A stretch of DNA of 64,000 nt from Dugong dugon (GCA_030035585.1 CM057465.1:4935501-4999500); one strand, 5' to 3'; positions 11,124 through 22,268 are shown, numbered from the stretch's first letter. Notes: generated by a model from the sequence alone, not told the origin. Program-made: numbers and translations.

Positions 11124-11353
11124 AACAAGCCTGTATGTAACAAATGCATATGTAACAAGCCTGTATGTAACAAGTTTGTATGTCACAAGCTGATATGTAA
11201 CAAGCCTGTATGTAACAAGCGTGTATGTAACAAGCCAGTATGTAACAAGCGCGTATGTAACAAGCCTGTATGTAACAAGCCGGTATGTAACAAACTGGTA
11301 TGTAACAAGCCTGTATATAACAAGCACATATGTAACAAGAATGTATGTAACTA
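11124..11353. repeat. 15-bp tandem repeat, about 15 copies, next to exon 3
   Basis: The unit is AAGCCTGTATGTAAC with changes mainly at positions 4-7 (for example GCGTGTATGTAAC, GCCAGTATGTAAC). Because the unit is a multiple of three, open frames persist on both strands (91-137 codons) and encode five-residue repeats; these are artefacts. The array ends about 430 bases downstream of the exon 3 donor, inside intron 3. Confidence 0.95.
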
Positions 11354-11782
11354 CAGGAAACACCAAGGAGAGAGAGACAAGCGGACACGGCCCCTGCCTT
11401 CAAGGAGCCTGCAGAGCATGAAGATGACACAGCACCCGAATCACCAGGACACGCCTCCCGCCTCTGTGCCTGGCTGCTCCCCCAGTCGAGATGGCCTTGA
11501 CCCAGCCCAGCATGTCCTCCTTCATCACCAGCCACTAAAGCACAAAGCAGGAGCCAGAAGCCTTGCCTGCCATCCTACTGGGAGGAGCGATGAATCCACA
11601 GCCAGGAAACACAGGAAGACAGTCAAGAGCTCAGAGATAGCGAGGGCTTCTTATGCCCAACACCTGGGAAGATGACCTCAGGGGCTCCCCATTCGCAGTT
11701 AGAATGGGAATCCCCCGGCTCCCCCAGGGAAGGGCTCGGGCCCCACTGGGAAGCACACTGTCTCCTCAGTCTCCCCCACTAC

Positions 11783-12123
11783 CTGTAGGTCGGGGTGTGT
11801 GGCTCTCACTGACAGACTTCACCAGCCAGGGGTCGCCGCCGGGGACTGGGGGAGCCTGTGCCCAAGGCTGGGGCCTCTCCTCAGGCAGCATGGCCTCCTG
11901 CAGCCTGTGCTGCTCCTGCCGCTGGCTATGGTTCCGCAGGACGCGGTGGGCCGTCTCCATGACCACCTCGGAGTTCAGGCTCTCGGCCGCCATGGCCAGC
12001 AGCTCATCATCGTCCTCCCCGGCGTCCCAGGCATCACTGGTGTTGCTCTCAAACTCCTGGAAGGTGCTGCCTCGCTTGGCCTTCAGCGGTGTGCTCGGCA
12101 GCTTGGGGGCGGACTTGAGCAAA
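11783..12123 (-). CDS. TBC1D22A: TBC1D22A coding exon 3 (341 bp)
   Basis: The exon completes codon 40 (Thr), encodes residues 41-153 and gives the first base of codon 154. The acceptor is CTTTCTTTGCAG|TTTGCT and the donor CTACAG|GTAGTG. The protein has a basic segment (LKAKRG), then the TBC1D22A signature STFQEFESNTSDAWD, an acidic cluster GEDDDELL (about residues 76-83) and a short helical part (LNSEVVMETAHRVLRNHSQRQ region). A Pro/Gln-rich variable stretch follows, then LVKSVSESH. It has no catalytic residues; this is the regulatory and localisation region before the Rab-GAP domain. The variable Pro-rich part is where mammalian orthologues are expected to differ. Confidence 0.95.
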
Positions 12124-13128
12124 CTGCAAAGAAAGGCAGTCTTTAACTGCGGACCCTCAGAGGCCAAGAGTGTCCCCCAAACCTGGGCTGGAAAAATCCC
12201 CAGATACAGAGGCCCACACACAAGTTTCCCACATCAATCCTGCTGACAGCGAAGTAGAAAAACAAACACAGCTCCCAGAGATACCCCAACAGGGCGGGGT
12301 GAGGGTCATAGGGCCGAGGAGCAGGGGAAAAGACAGCATTTCAGGGAGAGCCTCACTGCAAGTCTTTGCCATCTGACAGAACCGGTTTATGAGAGGGCAC
12401 AGGCGGCCGGCGAGGGTGGCCGGCGAGGGCGGCAGGCCTAATCCCCAACCTTGTCTGGACGCCTCTGCACACACACCCTCTCACCCCAGGCTCAGCCAAG
12501 CTCCAGAGTCAGCAGTCAGGGACAGAGTGGGAAGGGGAGGGGAGGAGAGGGTATCTTTCACAGAACACAGGCCTTTGGTGCGTGGACTCTGAGTCACTCT
12601 AACTGTACATGGCCCTGGCTCCACCATGTCAGCTAGCTGAGCAGACAGGTGCGCTCAGCCCGGCCACAGGGCACCCTGCTGCATCTACCCCTCTCCCAGA
12701 GCAGCAGCCAGGAAATGGGGACAGAGCAGGCTGCAGGGGCTAGAGGAGGAAGGGAACTCCCACCACCAACATGTTGTCTTGTGCAGCCCCCACCTGAGCC
12801 CCACTGGGTGCCCACCACCCCCCACCCCAGGCCCACTGGCTCCCCACCCCCCACCCCAGCCCCACTGCCTCCCCACCGCCCTCCTGCACCGGCCTGGCTG
12901 CCCAGCCGGCCTTCCCCGCCAGCAGTGTGCCATACAGAACAACCAACTGACTCATGTTTACTCAAGGAGAGAATAGGATCCTCTCCCTGGGAATTCCTGG
13001 GACGTCTGTGGAGCTGGAGGGAAGCAAGGAGAAACTGGCTACCACGGCCTCCCTCCCATCAGGATGGGGAGCCCAGCCTTCTCCAAACAGTAGGTGAGAA
13101 GCCTGTGGGGGGGCAGAACTTGACTCAC
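12124..13128. other. Intron 2 (1005 bp)
   Basis: This short GC-rich intron runs between exons 2 and 3. It has a C-rich, low-complexity stretch at about 12785-12900 (repeats of CCCACTGGCTCCCCACC type). No additional exon was recognised. Confidence 0.8.
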
Positions 13129-13185
13129 GTGCCATGCAGCAGCGGGTCGAAAGGGGGGTGCTGGGCCCCGTACACGTGCTGGATG
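13129..13185 (-). CDS. TBC1D22A: TBC1D22A coding exon 2 (57 bp)
   Basis: The exon completes codon 21 (Ser) and encodes residues 22-39, IQHVYGAQHPPFDPLLHG, plus two bases of codon 40. The acceptor is CTTCCACAG|CATCC at 13187-13186 and the donor GGCAC|GTGAGT at 13128-13127. The YGAQHPP segment is shared by the TBC1D22A/B family. Exons 1 and 2 join in frame (GGCAG|C). The exon is too short to appear as an ORF of its own and was found by its splice sites and conserved peptide. Confidence 0.95.
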
Positions 13186-13579
13186 CTGTGGAAGGAGAAG
13201 GGCATAAATTAGCTTCTCCTCGGCTTGCCAGGGCTCCCTCTGACTCGGAAACCACGCGTGCCCAGTCACCCTCCTGGCTCAGCGGTGACTACCAGCTGCC
13301 TTCCCGCCCTCCTGCCCAACCACAGCCCGAGGGCCTGGCCAGAGGATGCCTGCACCGCCTGCCCACAGCCCACATGCAGGGCACCCATGCTCTGCCAAGA
13401 ACAGGCCTCAGTGCAGGTGGCCACCGCACCTCGCCACCCAGAGCCCTCGGCAGCAAATACAGTGACCAGTGCTTCAGCGGCACTTAGGACAGTCACTGCG
13501 GCATTGCTCACAGCCCACGTTTCACGGACATGGACTGAAAACTGACAACGAAATGTCCATCTGAAAATCCTCATTTAGT

Positions 13580-13786
13580 ACCATCCCTTGGTGGCACAAA
13601 TGGTTGAGCATTCAACTACCAGCCAAAAGGCTGGCTCTTCAAACCCACCCAGAGGCACCTCAGAAGGAAGACCTGGCTATCTGCTTCCGAAAGGTCCCAG
13701 CCTTGAAAACTCTATGGAGCAGTTCTACTCTGCACACATGGGCTGGCCATGAGGCAGAATCGACTCCGCGGCAGCTAACAAAACCA
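13580..13786 (+). mobile_element. Afrotherian SINE, diverged
   Basis: The head CATCCCTTGGTGGCACAAAT is worn. The middle blocks are intact: ACCAGCCAAAAGGCTGG, CAGCCTTGAAAACTCTATGG, AGCAGTTCTACTCTGCACAC and AATCGACTCCGCGGCAGC. It is an older subfamily with CTCAGAAG in place of the GGGAGAAAG block. Confidence 0.88.
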
Positions 13787-14427
13787 TTTTGTCTAAAGAG
13801 GGAATACAGAATTACCAGAAGATAAATGTCAATTTCTGAAAAAGATTTAATAGCTCTATTAGAGCTGTACTATGTTCATCATAGTAAACCTGGAAAACAG
13901 ATGAAAATAACCCGTGTGGTCAACGCTGGCGGTCAGCAGAGCAGCCCCTAGCCAGCACCCCCTCCCCCCTCCCCGCCACAGCTCACTTCCTGCCAGGGAG
14001 GCCCCATGACCTAGTTCAGGCCAGGGAGAAATGAGTGGAAGTTTCCGCTTTTCCAACAAAAGGAGACAGGCTTTAGCTAGCACCCCTTCTGCCCTTGGCT
14101 CCCCTCTTCTCCCTGCCTGGAACGCAGAGCTGAAGTCTAGAGGGACCTCTGCCATCTTGCCCCCGTGAGGTGACACAGGAAATAAAGTCACCTGGGAGGA
14201 ATGGCAGGAAAGAGAGACGGAAAAGAGCACGGGTCTCTGAAGGCTTTTGGAGCTGCCATTCCAGCCGCGCCCACCTCCCTACTACCATTTACATCCAGTC
14301 AGCAAAGCCATTTATCTGTTGAAGCCACTATGGGTCAGATAACCTGATGATATGGTCCGCACTGGAGCCACAGCCCCTGGGACATTCTGAGGCACAACCC
14401 TGTGGCGTGAGAGTGTGTGCACACGTG
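13787..14427. other. Intron 1 sequence without a recognised feature
   Basis: No exon or interspersed repeat was recognised. Minus-strand frames of 71-123 codons lack similarity and splice context. Confidence 0.4.
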
Positions 14428-14702
14428 TGAAGATAAGCACTCAGCTGCTAACTGAGCGTGAGCTATTCGAACCCACCAGCTGCTCCAGGGGAGAAAGATG
14501 GGGCCGTCAGCATCCGTAAAGATGCCCCCTTTGGAAACCCGATGGGGCAGTTCTACTCTGTCCTGGGGGGTCGCTATGAGTCAGAATTGACTCGACAGCA
14601 ACTGGTTCATTCTTACCCCGCCAGGAAGACAGTGCAGGACCAGGCAACATTTCGTTCTGTTATACAGAAAGTCCCCATGAGTCGGAGCAGACTCGACGGC
14701 GT
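14428..14702 (+). mobile_element. Afrotherian SINE plus a second SINE/RTE tail
   Basis: The first copy runs to about 14612 (GCACTCAGCTGCTAACTGAG to AATTGACTCGACAGCAACTG). A second tail fragment follows at 14622-14702, with AGTGCAGGACCAGGCAACAT, TTCGTTCTGTTATACAG and GAGTCGGAGCAGACTCGACG. Confidence 0.82.
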
Positions 14703-15455
14703 CTGAGAACATTTCCCATGTTATTACTATTCTTCTTCAATTTACTTAAATATATGTATTTACTTCATATGTATTATTTGGTACGACAAAAGAATGTATA
14801 CAGCCCGTGTAAATTAAAAAGCATTAAAATGGGGAAAAAAGTGCATGGGATGTCCCTAGACATTTCTTTGCAACTTCCTGTGAATCCATAATTATTTCCA
14901 AAAAAATTAAATCCTAATAGTTGGATGAGCACCAGTTAACTGCCCGTGCCCTGGGCTGTCTCCCTGGACAGTGTCATCTCTAACCCCACGCTGTCCCACT
15001 GTATGGCTGCACCAGAATTTCTTACCCAGTGTTCAGTGTGAGACCTTTGATTTGCTCCCACTTGCTTCTGAACGGCTGTAAACGTCCCTGTAGACAGATA
15101 TTTGCATACAACTAAGACGAGTTCTTAATGATGGATTCCGAGGATGGACGTACGCATTTGTGGAGGGTTCTAACGCGCCCTGCCACACCACCCGTTAGGA
15201 GAGCGGTACTACTTTCTATCACTACCGGCACATGTGACAGGACATCTTTGCTCATGTGACAGGAGGAAAGTGGTCTCCATGTTGGCATGTGCATCTCTCT
15301 GATTACGGGGCAGGTTGAACGATTTTAAGCTTTTCTTCTTCATTTGCACTACTTCTGTCTGTAAACTGCCTTTCACGCCCTTTGTCCATTACTCTGACGG
15401 GGTGTTGGCCCTTTGCCTGGGCTACACAGAGGACTCCTTCTGTCATGCAGGAGGT
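14703..15455. other. Intron 1 sequence, probable old L1 relic at about 14930-15320
   Basis: The A/T-rich first part is unassigned. The later part resembles the 3' end of an old L1 (TTTGCATACAACTAAGACGA region) but is too degraded to place. No exon was recognised. Confidence 0.3.
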
Positions 15456-15937
15456 GTAGAAGGCAGAATACCGGCCCCAGAGCCTGGGACTACATTATCT
15501 TACAGGGCAAAAGGGACTCTGCAGATGTGATTAAGGGTGTTGTTGTTAGGTGCTGTTTCCAACTCGTATGTACAGACCCTGAAATAGGAAAACCACCCAG
15601 GATTACCCAGATGGGCCCAATCTAATCACACATGTCCCTAAAAGCAGAGAACCTTTTCCACCTGTGGCCATTATGGAAGGCCAGTCAGAGACAGGCTACA
15701 CTGCTGGCTTTGAAGGTGGAGAAAGGGGGCCCTGAGCCAAGGAACGTGGGTGGCCTCTAGAAACCGGGAAAGGCAAGAAATGTTTGTTCCCCACAAGCCC
15801 CTTGGAAGCCCTGCCAAACCTGAATGTTAGCCCAGTGGGACCATGTCGGACTTCTGACCTACAGAACTATAAGAGAACTGATTTGTGTTTAAGCCACTGA
15901 AGGTTGTGGTAATTTGTTACAGCAGCAACAGAAAATT
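15456..15937 (+). mobile_element. MLT1-like LTR
   Basis: It carries typical mammalian MaLR/MLT1 landmarks: GCAGATGTGATTAAGG near the start, ATGGAAGGCCAGTCAGAGAC in the middle and TTAAGCCACTGAAGGTTGTG with TTTGTTACAGCAGCAACAG at the 3' end. About 40 bases near 15538-15580 (GTTGTTGTTAGGTGCTGTTT) look like an antisense afrotherian SINE tail inserted later. Confidence 0.7.
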
Positions 15938-16640
15938 ACTACAGCTTTCCCCGTTTATGGGAGGGTTAGACGATCACGTCGTTGATCAATCACTCTTTTT
16001 CTTTTCCATATGGGTTCTACTTCGGGAGCTAACCTTAGAAAGGCCCGCCCCTCCCGAGATTACATAAATATCCAGCTACGTGCCCTGCTCTCACTTCTAG
16101 CCTTTCATTTCTTACCCTTTTCAATCCTTCTGTAAGTTATTTTAGTTTGCTATATACTGTTTAGCGGGGAACTTTAGAAAAAAAAATAGCCAATCATTCC
16201 AACGTCGTTTATTAAATAATCTTTTTCCCACTGGTTTGAGGACACTATCTTTAATATACTTTAAAATATTACGTATTGGCTCACTTTTTCAAGTTTCTAT
16301 TCAGTTTCTATTTAATCTTCCATTCCTGTACCTGCAGCACAATATTTTGGTTATATTAAGTGTATCCTTTTACATCCAAAAATTTTTCCAGCAAAATGTA
16401 ACAAACATCTGTTGGATACCAACTGTGTGACAAGCATATGAGGGGTACTAGGGAGACAAAGTTAGCACAATACAGCCCAAACTCCTAAGGACCTTACAAT
16501 TTACTTTAAAAGCAAAACAACAGACTGGTATGTATAATATTCTATGACAATTCCTACAACAGCATGCCACAGGAGTACAGAAACCCAGTCTTGGGGAATC
16601 AAGAAGGTTCCTTAAGGAAAAATTACTTAAACGGAAACCA
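15938..16640. other. A/T-rich intron 1 sequence
   Basis: No exon was recognised. Part of 16395-16560 resembles an old MIR- or L3-type relic, but the match is weak. Confidence 0.35.
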
Positions 16641-17124
16641 TTACTGAACATTTTGATCTAAGATTCTATGGAAGAATCCTGATCAAAAGGGGGGAAATGT
16701 AGAACAGAATTTCAAATTCTCATGGAATCCAGACTTTCTGGAGTCATGGAGGCTGGATGAACCCCTGACACTATTGCCCTGAGATAATCTTTAAACATTA
16801 AACCAAAAATACTCCCTGAAGTCTTCCTAAAACCAAACAATAGCTTAGTTTAACCAGTAAAAAACATATGCCTTAAGCATTATGCTCTTTTAAGAACTAT
16901 CTATACAAGATCAAAGGGACAACAGCAACTCTAAAAGATTAGATAGGAACCTTAGGAGGCAGTGAATGTATGTTAATGAGGAACAGTTCAGAAAGGAGCG
17001 TGAAGATGGTTGCATGGCTTGAAGAATGTAATCAATGTCACTGAATTGTACCTGTAGAAACGGTTGAATTGGTGTATGCTTTGCTGTGTATATTATCAAC
17101 AACAATTAAAAAAAAAAAAAAAAG
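16641..17124 (+). mobile_element. L1-type LINE 3' end with poly(A)
   Basis: The sequence ends in AATGTCACTGAATTGTACCTGT, a TTATCAACAACAATT block and a run of 16 A at about 17108-17124. Its left part (CCATTACTGAACATTTTG to GAGGCTGGATGAA) also occurs at 58.76-58.89 kb. Its right part occurs in antisense at 58.13-58.30 kb, which defines one repeat family. The intact poly(A) implies a fairly young insertion. Confidence 0.75.
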
Positions 17125-17296
17125 ATGAAAAGGTAGACTAGGGTAGGTGGAAAGTTCCAGGTAAAGAGAATAGCATATATAAGGTCTGAAGGCAAAGGAG
17201 AGGGAGAAACAGCTGGGAAAATAAAGGTGGCAGCTAAGTATGTATCTTACAATGAGCAGGAACATGTGCCCAAGCGGGCCCTGCACTCCAGGACCT

Positions 17297-17555
17297 GCAA
17301 CGTTAGAACAGAAAGGGTCCTGGAGCCCGCCCACGCAGCCCAACGTTAGAACAGGAAGGGTCCTAGAACCCACCCACGCAGCCCAACGTTAGAACAGGAA
17401 GGGTCCTGGAGCTCGCCCACGCAGCCCAACGTTAGAACAGGAAGGGTCCTAGAACCCACCCACGCAGCCCAACGTTAGAACAGGAAGGGTCCTGGAGCCC
17501 GCCCACGCAGCCCAATGTTAGAACAGAAAGGATCCTGGAGCCCACCCATGCAGCC
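17297..17555. repeat. 43-bp minisatellite, six copies
   Basis: The unit is CAACGTTAGAACAGGAAGGG, TCCTGGAGCCCGCCCACGCA, GCC. Copies start at 17299, 17342, 17385, 17428, 17471 and 17514, exactly 43 bases apart. Two variants (TCCTGGAGCCCGCC and TCCTAGAACCCACC) alternate, so an 86-bp higher-order unit is suggested. Confidence 0.96.
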
Positions 17556-18089
17556 CCGGCCCTTCGTTTCCCAGGAGTGGACACAGACCAGAGAAGAGAA
17601 GTGAATTCGGAAAGCTTCGCCCCTCAGAGGCTTTGTTATGACTTCTGCTTCCCAAGAAAAGTCACTAAGGAAAATTAAATTATCTCAGAAGAAAATTCTA
17701 AACTAAACATCTGAACTAATCACTCATTTTTGTTTCTGCAAACATTGGGGTTAGTCAGAGACGCTGTCCAACCTGAAAAAGAGACCTGAGACCATGGCTT
17801 GGATCCAGCTACCAGCCAGGGGAGACCTGCTCCGTGGCAGGGACTGTCCCAGGTACTGAGGACATGAACTCTGCGTGGCCTGGCCCACAGGGAGGGTGTG
17901 GATGTTTGTACCAAAGACATGATCACACAGAAAGGTGGACCAGATGGCACCACACCCACCTACGGCCCCGCATGCCCCCAATCAGCTGCAACCACCCTCA
18001 GCAGCCTCCAGATTCATCCATGCTCCCGCGTGTTCTTTTCCTATGAAATACTGCAAAGCATGACAACAGCAGTAAAATCAGAATCAGCA
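17556..18089. other. Intron 1 sequence without a recognised feature
   Basis: No exon or repeat was recognised. Short open frames on both strands lack similarity. Confidence 0.4.
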
Positions 18090-18240
18090 TTATTCTCAAC
18101 TCTGAGTGTGTTAACTGGTTAATCTTCATGACCCAGTGAGGCAGAGAGGACCGTCCCCATCTTCAAGATGGAAACACTGACAGAAAGCTAAAGTAGCCTG
18201 CCCAAGGTCACACATAGCAGGTTACAAAGCCAGTGAAATG
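18090..18240 (+). repeat. MIR element
   Basis: MIR core and flank are recognisable: GACCGTCCCCATCTTCAAGA, TGGAAACACTGAC, then GCCTGCCCAAGGTCACACAT and AGCAGGTTACAAAGCCAG. Confidence 0.82.
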
Positions 18241-18381
18241 ACACGTATGATACAATAAACACTCACACAAACACTGTCCAGCGACTTTGTCCCACTGAGT
18301 CCTAACATTCTTTCATACGATACAGTCGAAATCTTCCCCAGTTCTATTCCCCTACCTGCCTGTTGCTGCTGAGAGGTAACT

Positions 18382-18589
18382 GTTGTTGACGTTCTTAGGT
18401 GCCCTCAAGTCGGTCTTCAACTCATAGAAACCCCACTGGACCGAGGAGAACTGTCCCAAAGGGTTTTCTTGGCTGTAATCTTTACGGCAACAAATCATCA
18501 AGTCTTTCTTCCACAGAACCACTGCTGGGTCCAAACCGCCAACCTTTCAGCCAGCAGCCACGTACAGAACTGCTGACCGCCAGGGCTCC
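18382..18589 (-). mobile_element. Afrotherian SINE
   Basis: This antisense copy runs from GTTGTTGACGTTCTTAGGTG (tail) to GACCGCCAGGGCTCC (head). It includes GGTTTTCTTGGCTGTAATCT and CCAACCTTTCAGCCAGCAGC. It is co-oriented with TBC1D22A. Confidence 0.92.
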
Positions 18590-19075
18590 TTCAGAGCTAA
18601 CTACTAACCTGATTTTGACATTTATAATTCCTATGCAAGTGTCTGCGATTTTACAGAGGAGTTATGAATCTCTAGGCAATATATATTATTTTGCATATTT
18701 GTAAAGTTTACACACCCCCTACTCATCAAGTTAGGTTCCAAAGACCAGGTCATTACGTGAAATTCGCATTATGCAAAAATGCCTTTTTTTTTTTGCAGGA
18801 ACATTCCCCTTTAATAGCCTGGTGGACCTCTGGTGGCATAGGGGTAGGGTGCTGGGGCCTCAGCTACACAGGCCCCTTGCCTACCCACCCCAGCACCCAG
18901 AGTGGGGGATGGATAGCACCCAGCTGGGGCCAGACAAGCCAATTCAATTCCCATCACGAAGTGGGCTGGAGGAGGCAGCGCTGACCCTAATCACATGGTG
19001 ACTAAGCCCCCACCCCCGCAGCTGCCCACACCCCTGCTTCTCCATCTGCCGCCATGACCGCCTCCGGCTGCTGCC
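18590..19075. other. Intron 1 sequence without a recognised feature
   Basis: It has an A/T-rich left part and a GC-rich right part grading into the tandem array. No exon was recognised. Confidence 0.4.
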
Positions 19076-19285
19076 ACCACCCACCCAGCTGACCATACCA
19101 CTCCTGTCCCACCCACCCACTCAGCTAACCATGCCACTCCTTGCCCACCCACCCAGCTGACCACACCACTCCTGTCCCAGCCACCCCCCCAGCTGACCAC
19201 ACCACTCCTCACCCACGCACCCAGCTGACCACGCCACTCCTGTCCCAGCCACCCCCCCAGCTGACCACACCACTCCTCACCCACC
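19076..19285. repeat. Tandem repeat, about 35-41 bp unit, five to six copies
   Basis: Units contain CCCAGCTGACCACACCACTC followed by CTGTCCCAGCCACC or CTCACCCACGCACC. Two alternating spacer forms suggest expansion as a dimer. Confidence 0.88.
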
Positions 19286-19618
19286 GCACAGCCACCTAGG
19301 CTCCTGGAGTTCGGCTTTGGCCTGGTCTGGCTCCTCAGGAGCGCTCAGGTCAACTCAGCTGCTCTCGGGGGTCTGCTCCCTCCTCCCCTCGCCCGCTCAG
19401 GTCTCCCCAGGCCTGGCTCTCGCTGCAGGCACGGTGCTCCCTGCGTGGCTAGACATAGGTACTTAATGCACAAGACAGAGAGCAGATTTTTTACTATTGT
19501 CGTAAATGCAAAATGTTGGATGACGAGGTAGTCGATAAGTGAGGAGAAGGTACATTACAGTTTTCATTGTGTGTGCACATATACACACATATATATACAA
19601 ACCAAGTAGATTGCCAGG
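19286..19618. other. Intron 1 spacer with short TA/CA-rich tract
   Basis: Unassigned sequence with a GTGTGTGCACATATACACAC tract near 19570. Confidence 0.4.
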
Positions 19619-19800
19619 GGCTCCTGGGTAGCACAGTTAAGCTCTCGGCTACTAACCGAAAGCTTGGGGGTTCAAGTCCAATGAGGCGACTCAGAAGAGA
19701 GGCCTGGCAATCTGCTTCAGAAAATCAGCCACTGACAGCCCTATGGAGCACAATTCTACTCTGACACATGTGGTGTGCTACAGCAGCTGAACATGTTAAC
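19619..19800 (+). mobile_element. Afrotherian SINE, older subfamily
   Basis: GGCTCCTGGGTAGCACAGTT, AGCTCTCGGCTACTAACCGA, AGGCCTGGCAATCTGCTTCA and GAAAATCAGCCACTGACAGC are recognisable. The tail is degraded. Confidence 0.82.
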
Positions 19801-19821
19801 CATCTGTACCACCCAGGGACA

Positions 19822-20640
19822 TCTCACACCCAGTACGATGGCTAAAATCAAAAAGATAAATAACAAATGTTGTCAAGAATGCGGAGAAACTGGAACCGTC
19901 ATGCACTGCTGGTGGGAATGATAAGTGGTGCAGACGTTATGGAAAGCAGTCCGGCAGCCCCTCAAAAGATTAAACAGACCCAGTAATTCCACTGTACCCA
20001 CTGCCGTCGAGTCGATTCCGACTCATAGCGACCCTACAGGACAGAGCGGAACTGCCCCATGAGGTTTCCAAGTAGTGCCTGGTGGATTCGAACCGCTGAC
20101 CCTCTTGTCAGCAGTTGTAACTCTCAACCCCTGCCACCAGGGTTTCCAGTAATTCCACATGACCCAGTAACGCCACCGCTAGGTATATACTAAAGACAAG
20201 TGAAAACGTATGTCCACACAAAAGTTGTACTCGAACGAGTACATCATTATTCATAATAGCTAAAAAGTGGAAACGACCAAATGTCTACCAACTGACGGAC
20301 AGACGAAATATGCTGTATCCATACAATGGAATGCTATTTAGCAACAAAAAGGAATGAAGTCCTGATACATGCTACAACATGGATGAACCCTGAAAACATT
20401 ATACTGAGTGAAAGAAGCCAGACACAAAACTACACCTCAGTGGCTGATTAGGGTGGGCGGAGAAGAGAGCTGAGGTTAACAGCTAAGTGCAGGGATTCGT
20501 TTTAAGGTAACAAGCATGTTCTATAATTCACTGCAGTGATGGCTGCACAACCTTGTAAATACACCCGAAACCCCTGAATTGTACACTTAAATGAATTGCG
20601 TTGTACGTAAATTATATCTCCATAAAGAGGTTATACTTTT
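19822..20640 (+). mobile_element. L1 3' end, interrupted by a SINE
   Basis: L1 3' UTR landmarks are present in order: ATGCACTGCTGGTGGGAATG, AATGGAATGCTATTTAGCAA, ACATGGATGAACCCTG, ACTGAGTGAAAGAAGCCAG, TGAATTGTACACTTAAATGA and ATTATATCTCCATAAAG. A SINE at 19993-20145 splits it cleanly. Confidence 0.88.
19993..20145 (-). mobile_element. Afrotherian SINE (short form) with perfect 13-bp target duplication
   Basis: This antisense copy runs from TGTACCCACTGCCGTCGAGT to CTGCCACCAGGGTTT. CCAGTAATTCCAC occurs at 19980-19992 and again at 20146-20158, an exact 13-bp target-site duplication. It is the roughly 155-bp form that lacks the lysine-tRNA-proximal middle block seen in the 205-bp copies. Confidence 0.94.
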
Positions 20641-21869
20641 TCTTAAGGCGATACAGCTTCCACCTAGTTTTCTTGGGGACTCTCTCTTGGAACCCAGCCA
20701 CCATGCTGTGAGGAAGCCCAAGCATTCACACGGAGAGCTCGTGTGAGCATGACAACTAACAGCCCTCACTGAGGCCCCTGCTGCCACTGTCTCATCCGCT
20801 AGACAGTGAGTGATCGGAGTCCCAGCTTGGAAGTCTCCCCGGTGACGCCCCAGACATCATCCCTACTGTACCCCACCTCGATTTCTGACCCACAGCATCT
20901 GTGAGCCTAGGAAGAAAAGGTTGTTATGTGCCCACCCACACCCCCCCAAAAAGGTAGATGACCTGCTTGGTTCAAGCACAACCTGTCCGCCATGTTCCTT
21001 TTTCTGAAATTCTACGGCGGTCTCGCCAACCTTGGTAGAAAGTGTGCAGGTTTAGGAATCAAAAAGCCTAGGTTCAAGTCTCAGCTCCATCACTTGCTAG
21101 CTGATAAACATGTAACCAAGTAATTGTTCTGAGCTTTAGCTTCCTGATTCAGGAAGTGGAAATCAAATAGCATATAAAATGAGATAACCACCTGTGATAA
21201 TAGTTTGAATCCTGCAAAGCCATCTGCAAACAGCATTCACCAATGTTACTAATCTGGGTTAGGTGAACATTCGTATTCTTCCACTAACTCACCAGTGCGT
21301 TCCTGCGTTCCTGCGTTCCTACGGCTGGAAACCTGCGGGCACTTTGGTCCACAGACCACTATTTGCATGTCATTTGCACAAAGTCCTGCAGCTTTATCAC
21401 ATGCCGCAGGCCTTTTCCCTCCCGGTGGAGCAGGAAACTCATTAATTCTTCATGGGCAAACCACTAGTGTTTATTGAGCAGAAAATGTTCCAACAAAGTT
21501 CAAGCTAGGGCTAAAAGGAGTTTCTTTTTATCTTATTGAAATTGCTTTCTCTTTATTTTTTTGGTCTTGCATAGCTAAAGAAAAAAGAGGCCTTAACTAA
21601 AGCCATTTTAAGAGTAAATACTAACATACCCACCTAATTTCAGAAAAAAAGTACAATGAAACCCGTGAAAGCCAGAACTCAATGGGATTGCTTTGTTTTT
21701 CCGGGTCTCGCCAAGTTTTTTGCCTTTGACAGGGTGAAGTATTACCACTTTTCTATCCTATTAGTGGAAAATATTTGCATTTTCCTTCTCTGACAGGTTT
21801 CTGCCTTACATAGGTTTAACTGTCTATTAACCAGTAAACTTTTATAAATTATAGTGATTTAAAACACCA
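20641..21869. other. Intron 1 sequence; MIR relic at 21030-21200
   Basis: Mostly unassigned. 21030-21200 (plus) matches MIR: AGCCTAGGTTCAAGTCTCAG, CTCCATCACTTGCTAGCTG and CTTTAGCTTCCTGATTCAGG. A short GCGTTCCTGCGTTCCTGCGT triplication lies at about 21297-21325. No exon was recognised. Confidence 0.6.
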
Positions 21870-22268
21870 TAGTAGCCCATTGTTTTAAAGAGAACCCTAG
21901 TGATCCTGTATGACAAGCAGACACACGTGACAAAATTCCCCTTCTAGGTATACAGCATGGACAAACCCTAGCAGACGTACACAAGGAGACGGGTTCGGCA
22001 ATATTTGTAATAATAAAAAGAAAAAAAAAGTAAGAAAAATCTAGACATCCATCATGGACTGAAAAATGGATAAACAAGCTGTGGAATATACACATATAAT
22101 GGGATGCTAACCACAACAAACAGGAATGAACTAGGGCTATATGAATCCTTATAAATAAGTTTCATAAACATTGCATTGAAGAAAAACAGCAAGTTGAAGA
22201 AACATTTTAAACGGGTGAATTGTATGGTATGTGAATTATATCTCAATAAACATGGTAATGAAAAAAAA
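21870..22268 (+). mobile_element. L1 3' end fragment
   Basis: L1 3' UTR motifs: CATCCATCATGGACTGAAAA, TGGATAAACAAGCTGTGG, AATGGGATGCTAACCACAAC and GTGAATTATATCTCAATAAA near the 3' end. Confidence 0.75.

Noticed and set aside
11091-11535. Open frames with five-residue repeats on both strands
   Set aside because: These are by-products of a 15-bp tandem repeat whose period is a multiple of three.
11653-12246. 197-codon plus-strand frame over TBC1D22A exon 3
   Set aside because: It is the antisense shadow of the real exon on the minus strand.
12633-13212. Pro/Gly-rich frames near exon 2
   Set aside because: They come from a C-rich low-complexity stretch in intron 2; only the 57-bp exon 2 is supported.
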